Source of the DNA: JAJRAN01 sp963827135
GTDB lineage: Archaea; Thermoplasmatota; Thermoplasmata; Methanomassiliicoccales; UBA472
Assembly (NCBI GenBank): GCA_963827135.1
Contig: CAWGZX010000001.1
Location: forward strand, 1-32,655
DNA: 32,655 nt
Reading direction: 5' to 3'
In this document: piece after piece, positions 22,902-31,390 of the stretch
How the letters are laid out: every line of letters begins with the position of its first letter
How positions within the stretch are numbered: the stretch's first letter is position 1
The notes under the pieces: generated by a model
Told to the model about the DNA's origin: nothing
What the model saw: only the letters and a program-made list of their open reading frames with translations
Database searches by the model: none
Position numbers and translations under genes: made by a program

Positions 22902-24188
22902 TTAAGGCCGGATGTTCGCGCTCTTGCTCCGTAATTGGAAGCTTCCATCGAGTATGCGCCGCTTCAGGTCGTTCATGGTCTTGACCGCACCTTCCCGGTT
23001 GGAGTTGCGGCAGACTATCGGTATGACCATTCTCTTTCCTTCGATGGTGACGTGCGCGTCCCCCAGATCACCCTGGAAAGCGCCCTGCTCGCATGCGCGA
23101 ACGCAGGCGCCACAGTTCACGCACCTAGAACGGTCGATGACTGGCCTGAATTGCTCCCGCCTTATGGCGAAGGTCGGACAAACCCCCTCCGCATCACATA
23201 TCTCGCACTCCACGCACGGCCCTCTGTCGACGGTTATGATTTCGTCATGGCCGGTCCAGGCATCGCCGTAGGTCGTCTGACCGATCTTTTGGCGGTCCCT
23301 GACATCGGCCACGGACAGCGGGATGTCCTCATCCTTGGTCATTACGCTTTTAAAAATCGAATCGTTGAGGATGGGTATGGGGATGGCGTAGGTCGTAAGG
23401 ACCTCGGGGCCCTCCCCTGTCCTATAACCCCCCATCAATGTCGGGTCCATGCCCTTCATGTCCGCCGACGTCATCAGATTGGGATATTTGGGGGAGCAGC
23501 GAGTGCCAGTGCTGAACACGTATCCTTCGTTTCCGTTGAAGAGCAAACCGGTGCCGACCCCCACCGAAACGAGCTCGGGGTCGTTCTGGAGCGGGCTCAG
23601 GTGACCGCATCCGGAGAAGGTAAGGCCTCCATAGTTCGGCAGGAAGGGGAGGTTGGAGAAGATCGAAGCGTACTCCTCGCTCCCCGGGTTGACCATCGCC
23701 CGATAGTTGCGGAAGCAGTTGCGAGCGCTCAGCAGCTTCGCCGTTCCCATCTGATCGATGTTGACCTCCGTCTCGACCCTTTTTCCTTTGTCGGATATCG
23801 CAACCACCGCGACCTGCTTCCCCTCGACGATGTCACGGAAGAGGAAGCTGCCCCCGTAATTGTGATTCCCCTCCACCTCCTGGGTGCCGAAGACGAAGAC
23901 GTCGATTATGCCCAAGCTCTCGTTCGGTGCCGGTCCGAAATGAACCGGAACACCGTTCAACGAGCCCTTGACGAACCGACGATGCACGCCTGGCTTGCAT
24001 ATCTGGAAAGAGAGGATGGCATAGGTGCCGCTCATGAGGCCCATGGTTCCCGTAGTCACCACGTCCGCCGCCCTGACCTCGGACTCCCTGCCTCGATCGA
24101 CCAGTTGACGCACCTCCCTAGCCGTAAGGACCGTCGCCTCTCCCTTCCTCAGCTTCTCGTTGATCTGCTCGATGGTGCGCATCGTCAT
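22902..24188 (-). CDS. mmp16: Methanogenesis marker 16 / homocysteine-biosynthesis metalloprotein (DUF39 plus 2x4Fe-4S)
   Basis: A 428-residue protein. Residues ~1-320 form the COG1900 (DUF39) domain, with ADVVTTGTMGLMSGTYAILS, HFGPAPNESLGIIDVFVFGT and a C-rich LTFSGCGHLSPLQ. A ferredoxin domain follows, with CVECEICDAEGVCP (C-x2-C-x2-C-x4-C) and CVNCGACVRACEQGAF (C-x2-C-x2-C-x3-C). In other methanogens COG1900 proteins with a ferredoxin partner make homocysteine from aspartate semialdehyde and sulfide; here both parts are in one chain, as in the marker-16 family. Start ATG 24188 (or 24182) has CTTAAATAAATACG centred about 24 bases upstream, so it is probably leaderless. The residues after the ferredoxin end IPIVCRNSNREGAVKTMNDL. 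Confidence 0.85.
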   Translation of the reverse strand: MTMRTIEQINEKLRKGEATVLTAREVRQLVDRGRESEVRAADVVTTGTMGLMSGTYAILSFQICKPGVHRRFVKGSLNGVPVHFGPAPNESLGIIDVFVFGTQEVEGNHNYGGSFLFRDIVEGKQVAVVAISDKGKRVETEVNIDQMGTAKLLSARNCFRNYRAMVNPGSEEYASIFSNLPFLPNYGGLTFSGCGHLSPLQNDPELVSVGVGTGLLFNGNEGYVFSTGTRCSPKYPNLMTSADMKGMDPTLMGGYRTGEGPEVLTTYAIPIPILNDSIFKSVMTKDEDIPLSVADVRDRQKIGQTTYGDAWTGHDEIITVDRGPCVECEICDAEGVCPTFAIRREQFRPVIDRSRCVNCGACVRACEQGAFQGDLGDAHVTIEGKRMVIPIVCRNSNREGAVKTMNDLKRRILDGSFQLRSKSANIRP

Positions 24189-24204
24189 CGGGCCTTGAAC
24201 GCCT

Positions 24205-24218
24205 CGTATTTATTTAAG
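24205..24218 (-). promoter_or_regulatory. TATA box of mmp16
   Basis: The minus strand reads CTTAAATAAATACG, centred about 24 bases before ATG 24188. It is the strongest TATA-like match outside the fpo promoter. Confidence 0.6.
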
Positions 24219-24427
24219 TAGCCTTGAAAATCGGACGGTTCAATTGATGGACTGAGGGCAAAGCAATCTTGCGATCCGCCATCCAATGGCTTTCGTGATG
24301 AGGTAGCTAGACCTTCCTTCTCGAGAGATTCCTTTCACTTCGTTTGCCGGCTGTCCCACGATGCTCTAACCTAACTCCTTCCTTGCTCTTACGAATGGCT
24401 CGCTCAATTGTGGGTCTTTATATCTAA

Positions 24428-26800
24428 TTATTGCCGTGCCATCGCTATCCGAATAGCATCCTCCGGATTGACTAGATGATCTGAGCTCGCGCCCTCCTCG
24501 ATCGAGAGCTGGACGCCTTTCACGACGCCATTGAACGCGTTCTTCATCGGCTTATAATCCGGAGAGACAGGGGCACCGCTATCCTCGCCGACATCGCAGC
24601 CATCATCGGCGGAGAAGATCATCGCCTGGGTCATCGGTATGACTCCCTCTCCTATCTTCTTGCCATCGACGAACAGGCTCACCCTGCCACCCTTCCCAAG
24701 CCCTCCGCCATCATATGCGAATTCCATGCGCACCTGGTGCTCGCCTGCGGGCAACGGCTTCTTCGACTCCACGAAGTGGTGCTGCACGCCTGCGACATTG
24801 TAACAATACTTTAGCTTGCCACCCAAGGCATAGAGGCTCCAGCCACCGATGTTCGCGCCCTGTGATATTATCACCCCTTCTGCCCCGGAGCTAGGTACGA
24901 TGATTTGTGCGGTGACGGAATGAGACTTGTTCTTGATGTTGAGAGTGCTATTTTCCCCCAGACGCCCCATGCCTCCGAACAGTAACTGGGTCTTCCCCTT
25001 GAAGATTACCGGCCGACCAGCGATGTCAGGGTTCAACTTCTCTATGACCCGATCGTCGATGGGCAGCACCTTGTATCGGACCGCTTCGATCAACCATAGG
25101 CGCTGCAGCTCATGGAGCTTGTCGGGCATTTGCTTAGACAGGTCCTTCGACTGGCTCCAGTCCTTGCTGCCATCGTAGAGCTCCCACACATCATCATCGA
25201 GCGGAACGGTCTTACGCCCGACGAGTATCCATGGCGTCCCGTGCTTCGTGACCGCAGACCAGCCCTTGTGGTATATCCCTCGGTTTCCGAACATCTCGAA
25301 GTACTGGGTCTCATGCCTCTCAACTGCCTTGGGGTCGTTGAACGAATACAGCATGCTCGTGCCCTCTATGGGGTCCTGTTGCCTGCCATTCACCGAAATG
25401 GGTTCGGGCAGGCCCGCGGCCTCGAGGACAGTCGGAGCGACATCGATTATGTGGCAGAACTGCGAACGGACCTCGCCCTTGCCCTTGATGCCATTCGGCC
25501 AATGGACTATGGTACCGTTCCGGGTTCCGCCCCAGTGTGAGGCGACCTGCTTTGTCCACTGATACGGTGTATCCATGGCATGGGCCCAGCCAACGGCATA
25601 ATGGTTATACGAGTCGGGCCCACCAAGCTGGTCAAGATGCTTCATCAAGAATTCTGGTGTTTCGAGAGAGGCCAGGCCATTGAAGTTGGCCATCTCGTTA
25701 TAGGCGCCGTTGATGGTTCCTTCGGCGGAGGCGCCGTTGTCCCCTATGATATAGAAGACTAGCGTGTCGTCCATTATCTTGAGCTTCTCTAGTGCCTCGA
25801 AGAGCCTTCCCACATGATGGTCGGTATATTCCATGAATCCCGCATAGACCTCCATCTGGCGGCTCAGGATGGGTTTGAGCTCCTTCGGCATTTCGTCCCA
25901 TGCTGGGATGTCTGTATGGCGTGCGGTGAGCTTGCAGTCCCCTGGGACGACGCCCAACTTCTTCTGACGCGCCAGGGTCTCCTCGCGTAACCTGTCCCAA
26001 CCTTGTTTGAACTGCCCTTTGTATTTATCGGCCCATTCCTTGGGAACATGGTGCGGGGCGTGGGTCGCACCTGGGGCGAAATAGATGAAGAAAGGCTTGT
26101 CAGGCGCAAGAGCCTTCTGCTGGCTGACCCAGGCAATGGCCTTATCGGTCATGTCCTCCATCAGGTGGTAGCCTTCCTCGGGGGTCTTCTTCGGTTCGAC
26201 CGGAACGGTCCCCTCATACAAGGATGGGTACCACTGGTTGGCCTCTCCTCCTATGAATCCGTAGAAATACTCGAACCCGCCTCCTCCAGTTGGCCAGGCG
26301 TCGAAAGGCCCAACCGGGTTCGCCTGCCAAACGGGCACCTCATGGCACTTGCCGAACTGCGCTGTGCTATAGCCATTAAGCTTCAGGGTATTCGCCAGCG
26401 GCGACATCGTGTTCGGCAGTACTGAGCAATAGCCAGGTGCTCCAGTGGCAATTTCGGTAATCCCACCCATGCCGCAGGAGTGATGATTGCGACCTGTGAG
26501 CAATGCCTGACGCGTGGGTGAACATAGCGCAGTGGTGTGGAAGCGGTTATACTTCAGACCTCCCGCGGCGAGCTTCTCTGCACTTGGTGTCTTGCAAGGC
26601 CCTCCAAATGCGCTCGAGGAGCCGAATCCTGCATCGTCGATAAGCACTATCAGGATGTTCGGCGCACCCTGTGGAGGGCGCAACTGCTCTATGGGCGGGA
26701 ACTTTGTATCTGGATCCTTCGCGTCATAGGTGATCAATTTTGGCTTAGATGTATTAGCCATTGGCAGATTTGTCCGCTTCGCAATATCTTCGTTGATCAT
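24428..26800 (-). CDS. Formylglycine-type sulfatase (arylsulfatase family)
   Basis: A 790-residue alkaline-phosphatase-fold sulfatase that hydrolyses sulfate esters. The metal-binding LIVLIDDAGFG (D55/D56) and the maturation motif C93-S-P-T-R followed by QALLTGR (C-x-P-x-R...TGR) show that C93 would be turned into formylglycine, so a maturase (FGE or anSME) must exist elsewhere. FIYFAPGATHAPHHVPKEW and FYIIGDNGASAEG supply further metal and active-site residues. The C-terminal ~200 residues form a beta-rich domain. No signal peptide is seen, so it is probably cytoplasmic. The frame opens at 26842, but ATG 26800 is preferred: GAGGGGGGA (26813-26805) precedes it and a TATA-like AAAAGATATTAG lies at 26854-26843. 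Sulfatases are rare in methanogens, so gene transfer from bacteria is likely (inference). Confidence 0.9.
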   Translation of the reverse strand: MINEDIAKRTNLPMANTSKPKLITYDAKDPDTKFPPIEQLRPPQGAPNILIVLIDDAGFGSSSAFGGPCKTPSAEKLAAGGLKYNRFHTTALCSPTRQALLTGRNHHSCGMGGITEIATGAPGYCSVLPNTMSPLANTLKLNGYSTAQFGKCHEVPVWQANPVGPFDAWPTGGGGFEYFYGFIGGEANQWYPSLYEGTVPVEPKKTPEEGYHLMEDMTDKAIAWVSQQKALAPDKPFFIYFAPGATHAPHHVPKEWADKYKGQFKQGWDRLREETLARQKKLGVVPGDCKLTARHTDIPAWDEMPKELKPILSRQMEVYAGFMEYTDHHVGRLFEALEKLKIMDDTLVFYIIGDNGASAEGTINGAYNEMANFNGLASLETPEFLMKHLDQLGGPDSYNHYAVGWAHAMDTPYQWTKQVASHWGGTRNGTIVHWPNGIKGKGEVRSQFCHIIDVAPTVLEAAGLPEPISVNGRQQDPIEGTSMLYSFNDPKAVERHETQYFEMFGNRGIYHKGWSAVTKHGTPWILVGRKTVPLDDDVWELYDGSKDWSQSKDLSKQMPDKLHELQRLWLIEAVRYKVLPIDDRVIEKLNPDIAGRPVIFKGKTQLLFGGMGRLGENSTLNIKNKSHSVTAQIIVPSSGAEGVIISQGANIGGWSLYALGGKLKYCYNVAGVQHHFVESKKPLPAGEHQVRMEFAYDGGGLGKGGRVSLFVDGKKIGEGVIPMTQAMIFSADDGCDVGEDSGAPVSPDYKPMKNAFNGVVKGVQLSIEEGASSDHLVNPEDAIRIAMARQ

Positions 26801-26842
26801 GATGTCCCCCCTCAGGACTGAGATGGATTGGTTGCTAGACAT

Positions 26843-26854
26843 CTAATATCTTTT
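26843..26854 (-). promoter_or_regulatory. Promoter of the sulfatase gene
   Basis: The minus strand reads AAAAGATATTAG. Transcription starting ~25 bases downstream would give a ~22-base leader holding the GAGGGGGGA ribosome binding site before ATG 26800. Confidence 0.5.
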
Positions 26855-27323
26855 CTGTGGGCGGTGCAATCAACGAATAAGGTGCTAAACCATAATCCGA
26901 TCAGGACCAAATTTGGATTAATCTGGAAATATTCAGGCAAACTTCGCTGCCAATCTCCCCAAGGAGTCCTTTTCGTTCTTCTCGAGCCACGGTGCTTCAA
27001 TGTCTGGCCAATACTACATTACGAACTCAATAATCATTACCCATCGGGAAAGGATGTAAGTAACAAGGAATGTAAATGAAACGATGGGCAGGGCAATTTC
27101 ATTGTCATATTATTGCGAGCACCTGAGCTGCCATCATCAATTTATCAGATTCTTATAAAAAATCACCTGGGGGAAGGAGTTGCACCTTCGAGTATAGACT
27201 TCGGGGGGCCCATACAAGTGCTCTGGCACCCAGGCTATTAAGATACTCGAGATGCTGTCAGTGGAAGAACCTTCTGCTACAATTTTCACTGAGCGGAATA
27301 AACCCGGAGCCAAGTCCATTGGG
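26855..27323. other. Intergenic region with no supported gene
   Basis: About 470 bases, clearly more AT-rich than the left half of the window, with stops in all frames at short intervals. Short frames at 26828-27079 (+) and 27137-27319 (-) show no recognisable motif; the second ends at the SulP gene's 3' side and reads PEHLYGPPEVYTRRCNSFPQ at one point, which might be a remnant of a lost gene but matches nothing I know. A TTATAAAAAA stretch near 27150 is TATA-like but has no gene behind it. Confidence 0.5.
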
Positions 27324-29046
27324 TCACTCTCGCTTCCCCTCTAACCAGTCATCGATGACCTTCTGCACGGACATGCCAGGACATAATTCTCCAAAGCGCT
27401 CGTTCAGACCTGCTTTCGTGATGGAATCGCGACAAGCTCCCAAGGCTTCTGCCAGCCTGACTGAGGTCCCTGCGGCCTTGAGCTCATCGTAGAGGTTGGC
27501 GAGCATCTCAGTCGCCGACAGGTCCATGTAAGGAGCGCTGCGCATGCTCAAAACTACCAGTTCCACCTTTACTCGCTCCTTTACGAGCTTCTTGACCTCT
27601 TGTCTAACCCTTGCCACGTTCGGGAAGATGAGGGGACCTTCGATGCGCAGAACAAGGACACCAGGTGTAATTTCGTTCTGAGGGCTCCGATCCATGTCCG
27701 TATATTCAGTAGTCCCAGGGATTCTTCCGAGTTGGGTGATGCCTGGTTTGGAGATACGATAGAGCAGTGCGAGCAAGGTGAGCGCGACCCCGATGAATAC
27801 TCCCTGGAGCAACCCGAATATCAGCACTCCTGCCATAGCCGCGATAGCAAAAAGGAATTCCAGCCTGTCGAAGGCATAGACGCTCTTTAGAGCCTTGATG
27901 TCCACAAGGGCGACCATGGATGAAACGATGACCACACCGATTATGACCGTGGGGAGGTTGCTGAAGAACGAGGCGAAGAAGAGCAGCACAAGGACGATGA
28001 CCAGTGCCGCCACAGCCCCGGAGAGCTGGGTCTTGGCATTACTATCGAAGTTTATGCTGGTGTTGGAAGCGCTTCCATCAACCGGCATACCTTGGAAGAA
28101 ACTGGCAGACATATTCGCCGCTCCGTAGGCCGTGAGCTCCTGGTTGCTATCCACTTCGTAGCCACCTTTCTTAGCAAATGTCTTGCTCACCGAAACTCCC
28201 TCGATATAGGTTATGAGGAACAGCCCGACAGCGATGGTCAACAGGGCATCGAGGGTCTGTCCGCCCATGGATGGAGCCACAAAACCTGGCAGACCATCAG
28301 GAATAGGTCCGACCACAGCGATCCCTTTCTCAATCATAGGAAGAAGAATAGCCGCGATGGTTGCCAGGATGATGAGAACGAACTTCAAAGGGAGCTTCTT
28401 GAACACCTTTTTCCCAAATAGAGGAAGGCGAATCCTATAATGGCTAGGGCTATGGTCGGGAGGTTCGCCTCGTTGATATGCTGCAGATAGTAAACCACGA
28501 GGTCTACGAACTCGCCGCTAGCTCCTTCGATTCCCGTAATCTTCCCCAACTGCAGGGCGATGACGTACAGTGCGAGCCCGACCTGAAAACCGATCAGAAC
28601 GGTCTGAGAAATGAAGTTGACGATGAAGCCCATCCTAATGATCCTAGCGATGATGAGCAGCAGGCCAGCGAGGAAAGCGAGCATCGCCACCGCCGCGATG
28701 TACTGATTGGAATCGGCGAAAACCAATCCCATCAAACCTGTTCCGACCAACGCGGCTGGACCTGATGATGGGACCACAATAAGGTGTTTCGATGACCCAA
28801 AGATGAAGTAAGCGATGAGGGAAACCACCGCCGCGTATAGGCCATATTCTGTGGGAACACCTGCAAGGCTGGCATAACCCATGGCGGCAGGGATTATCAC
28901 CATTCCAGCGGTCAATCCAGCTGTAAGTCCGTTTTTAAAAATGACTTATCATATCGAGGGAGCCGATCTAGGACTGGGACGGACGACTTCAATCGCTCCC
29001 TGAACTTGATTCTATTTCCCTCCCCATTGACTATCTGATTTGGCAA
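27324..29046 (-). pseudogene. SulP family sulfate/anion transporter, two frameshifts
   Basis: The parts together make a full SulP permease with a C-terminal STAS domain (~570 residues). Part 1 (from about TTG 29046) encodes KFRERLKSSVPVLDRLPRYD and KSFLKTDL. A one-base loss near 28922-28930 changes frame to TAGLTAGMVIIPAAMGYASL and AGVPTEYGLYAA, the SulP signature. A second one-base loss in an A5 run (plus-strand T5 at 28408-28412) then separates FLYLGK from VFKKLPLKFVLIILA. The rest includes GMPVDGSASNTSINFDSNAK, several spans, and a STAS domain (VLRIEGPLIFPNVARV, SMRSAPYMDLSATEML). Both breaks are single-base and one is in a homopolymer, so sequencing error or recent decay are equally possible. 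ATTTTTTATT on the minus strand at 29070-29061 could be its TATA box. It lies downstream of the sulfatase on the same strand. Confidence 0.8.
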
Positions 29047-29060
29047 TCAGGGACTAATTG

Positions 29061-29070
29061 AATAAAAAAT
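29061..29070 (-). promoter_or_regulatory. Candidate TATA box of the SulP gene
   Basis: The minus strand reads ATTTTTTATT about 15-24 bases before the proposed TTG start at 29046, in the AT-rich divergent region shared with the CopZ-like gene. Confidence 0.35.
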
Positions 29071-29172
29071 ATCGGTCCCCGAATCCACCTGACTTCATTC
29101 ATTATTACCAAAAAATCAGAGGAATGGCTTACAGTGGTTAGCTCAAATATAAAGATAGATTTAGTTTCTTGC

Positions 29173-29206
29173 ATAATTAATTATTCGCCATAAGATATCC
29201 ATATCT
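29173..29206 (+). promoter_or_regulatory. Palindromes around the CopZ-like gene promoter
   Basis: A perfect 12-base palindrome ATAATTAATTAT (29173-29184) is followed by an inverted repeat AGATAT-CC-ATATCT (29193-29206). The TATA-like ATAAGATAT (29190-29198) lies inside this arrangement, 22-30 bases before ATG 29220. Dyad symmetry over and next to the TATA box is what a repressor operator looks like, but AT-rich sequence produces such palindromes by chance fairly often. Confidence 0.4.
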
Positions 29207-29219
29207 TGCGAAGTCCTTC

Positions 29220-29664
29220 ATGGCCACTGTCCTCGTTGCAAAAAGAGGGACTTGAAGTCGAAAGATTACTGTGGCAAACCACACCAAGGAGAGATGCTGG
29301 CCTCTTGGTGATCGAAGTATTCTATTGCGATTCGTATGACTGCGATGTAATCTACTTCACAACCCCGGGGAGGGCATTGAAGAGGGACGACGTCAAAACC
29401 CGCGTCACATTCAAAGAGAAGGATTAGCCAAAGCCGCTTTGCTACTGCAAGCAAATCACGGAGGAGGATGTGATTAAGGCGATAGAGAACGGCGCGAAAA
29501 CCTTCGAGGAGGTCAAGCAAGCAACTGGCATAGGCGGCGGGGGACAATGTAAGATTACCAATCCAGCGGGACGCTGTTGCTCTCGCCACTTTAAACCTTC
29601 GATCGAGGGTGAGTTGAAGAAGAGAGGACTTCGATCTGTTGGCTCCCCATTAACCTTATCCTAG
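29220..29664 (+). pseudogene. CopZ-type N-terminal domain protein (zinc and 2Fe-2S), with two frame breaks and an in-frame TAG
   Basis: Assembled, the product starts MAT, then CPRCKK in another frame, then EGLEVERLLWQTTPRRDAGL onward. A DAGLLVIEVFYCDSYDCDVI stretch and YFTTPGRALKRDDVKTRVTF follow, ending KEKD at TAG 29425-29427. The frame continues directly into PKPLCYCKQITEEDVIKAIE, NGAKTFEEVKQATGI and QCKITNPAGRCC, a BFD-like 2Fe-2S motif, to TAG 29662-29664. This is the zinc plus 2Fe-2S domain found at the N-terminus of Archaeoglobus CopZ and as a stand-alone ~135-residue protein. The breaks are a base lost near 29226-29228, a base lost in A5 at 29240-29244, and the TAG. The TAG could be read as pyrrolysine in the right organism, but the frame breaks argue for decay or errors. 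No HMA copper-binding domain follows. Confidence 0.7.
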
Positions 29665-29755
29665 GGCCCTGACTTCGCCGCAATCCTGCTGCTAATTTTA
29701 ATATCGCTCCTTCGCATTCCAAGACCTGGCGTTTCTTGTCGAGGGGCTTGAAAGC

Positions 29756-30930
29756 ATGAGCAAGACGAATAAGACGGCTGGCGACCCTGTGTCCCTACCG
29801 GCACCATCATTTGCGGGAGGAACTAAGGCTATCACTACAACGCCGATTGTCGGAAAGCCGAAGACAGACGAACGCCGAGATGTACGTCCCTGGCGAGGAG
29901 GAGCTCGAGACCGGTGAGATGCGAGTGACGGTGCCGGCAGTGGTAATGCTTGGGTCACCCGCGGTCAGGCCTCGGCCAGCATCCTCGTCGAAATCGGTAA
30001 CGCCGAGCATGACCTCCTGGTTTTCGACCTCGGGAGTGGCGCATTCGCGAACTTCGCGAGCCTGAAGCTGCCAGTCAACATGCTCAATAAAGTATTTCTG
30101 ACTCACCTTCATGCCGACCACATGGGCGATCTGCTCACCCTTCCCGGCAGCTACGCAAAGGTGGGGCGAGCAGAGGGACCGGTCTCTGTATGGGGTCCTA
30201 ATGGGACTGAACCTCGCCTGGGACGCAGCACTTCGTCGAACGATCCAGGAAGTGCTGGCGTGGGACGCCGAAGCTGGCGGCGGAGCCATCAACCCTGACA
30301 GCATGAGGATTATTGTCTCCGAGTCGATTTAAGCCGGACCCAAGTTACTACGAGGAAAACGGTGTGAAAGTGACATCATTTCCCGTGGTCCACGCAATAA
30401 GCGGCGCAGTCGGATACCGAATCGATTTCGCTGGCCTGTCGTTCGTTTACTCGGGCGATACTCGGGCGTGCTGGCCGCTTGTTCGTGCCTGTGATGGGGG
30501 CGTCGACCTGCTCATCCACGAATGCTTCCCACCTGCTGCAGCGCTCGCGGCCGCATCAGGTCTCTCCATTGAGCGGGCAACGATCGCGCTCGATTCCGCT
30601 GACCTCGCCAAGGGCCGCCGGCAAGGTGTTTAGGCTTGTGAAGCCGCGCATGGCTGGCCTATGGCACACGCTTCTTATCTCCTCAAGTGGTCCCGGTCTT
30701 TGCGAAGCTTAGGCGGTTTATGATGGCCATTAGTCCAGACCCAGGACCTGACGGTGTTCAATGTCACGAAGGAGGCGGTAATCGCTAGCCAGGCGATGGT
30801 ATTGGAACAGTTACGCCGACCCCAGGGATTCCCCGAGTAGCCTACACACCCGTCGCGCATAAGCCTCCAGAATGGTGGGCAGAGGCGCTCATCCCACTTG
30901 ATGATCCCCAGATGGTGTGGGAGATAGTCG
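29756..30930 (+). pseudogene. Metallo-beta-lactamase fold hydrolase, heavily frameshifted
   Basis: Pieces in all three frames line up, in order, with one MBL-fold hydrolase of ~380 residues. They are an N-terminal lead from ATG 29756; MYVPGEEELETGEMRVTV; GSGNAWVTRGQASASILVEI; KVFLTHLHADHMGDLLTLPG with the H-x-H-x-D-H zinc motif; VSVWGPNGTEP; ALRRTIQEVLAWDAEAGGGA; SYYEENGVKVTSFPVVHAIS; FVYSGDTRACWPL; LLIHECFPP; AAGKVFRLVKPRMAGLWHT; VPVFAKLRR; LVQTQDLTVFNVTKEAVIA; and PPEWWAEALIPLD. I count eight frame changes. The pattern is like the MBL hydrolases of the ElaC/arylsulfatase/GntH-like group; the substrate is unknown. So many lesions make it a true pseudogene unless the local sequence is very poor. 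The 3' end is approximate. Confidence 0.8.
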
Positions 30931-31094
30931 TAATCCGGCCATGCCTCCAAAGCACCAGGGAATGGTTAGCTGTCTCGGCGAGAAGACGGCCAAATCAATT
31001 ATTGAAAGGGTTTGGAGTTAGATATCAAAAATCCAGGCGAACGGTGAAGTTTGCAGGTTTCTTTCGATATGGTCAGCCAACTTAACGGGTTAAA

Positions 31095-31103
31095 GCTAAA
31101 TAT
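31095..31103 (+). promoter_or_regulatory. TATA-like box of the 87-residue protein gene
   Basis: GCTAAATAT is centred 28 bases before ATG 31127, which fits a leaderless transcript and supports the reality of this small gene. Confidence 0.5.
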
Positions 31104-31126
31104 GTCCAATCATTTCCTCGGGCAGA

Positions 31127-31390
31127 ATGAGCAAGATAGAGGTCGACCCAGAGGTGATCGATTACATCAGGAGGACGGGCAAGGACTTCAGGGTCTCGAC
31201 CGATTGCTCTGGCCCAGTCATCCCTCCCACCGATCTCAAGTCGCCTAAGGAGACAGACCTGAGGATTGAGGTCGGCTCCAACACACTCTATATCAGCAGG
31301 ATACAGGCCAGGTACATAGACCGTGTCACTATGGACATGCTCTATGACCCATCCAGAAGGCTCAACTGCTACCTTTACGACGAGATCTGA
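31127..31390 (+). CDS. Conserved-looking 87-residue protein, function unknown
   Basis: A small soluble protein: MSKIEVDPEVIDYIRRTGKD, then a strand with a single cysteine (STDCSGPVIPP), TDLRIEVGSNTLYISRIQAR and YIDRVTMDMLYDP. The layout (a V-x-P-E-x-x-x-Y-I-x-x-x-G start, a Cys-Gly-Pro turn, then beta strands) recalls IscA/HesB-like folds, but only one cysteine is present and I do not claim homology. Codon use matches the intact genes, and a TATA-like box is properly placed. The last 29 bases overlap the convergent ThiI-like gene. It is the only unbroken gene in the 27.3-32.0 kb stretch. Confidence 0.65.
   Translation: MSKIEVDPEVIDYIRRTGKDFRVSTDCSGPVIPPTDLKSPKETDLRIEVGSNTLYISRIQARYIDRVTMDMLYDPSRRLNCYLYDEI

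Noticed and set aside
22935..24221. 428-residue open frame on the plus strand
   Set aside because: Exactly opposite mmp16, whose DUF39 and 4Fe-4S motifs and TATA box identify the real gene.
27137..27319. 60-residue minus-strand frame after the SulP region
   Set aside because: No promoter, ribosome binding site or recognisable motif; kept only as part of the intergenic description.
30675..30950. 91-residue minus-strand frame
   Set aside because: It lies over the 3' part of the MBL pseudogene, where the plus strand reads LVQTQDLTVFNVTKEAVIA and PPEWWAEALIPLD, a clear family ending.
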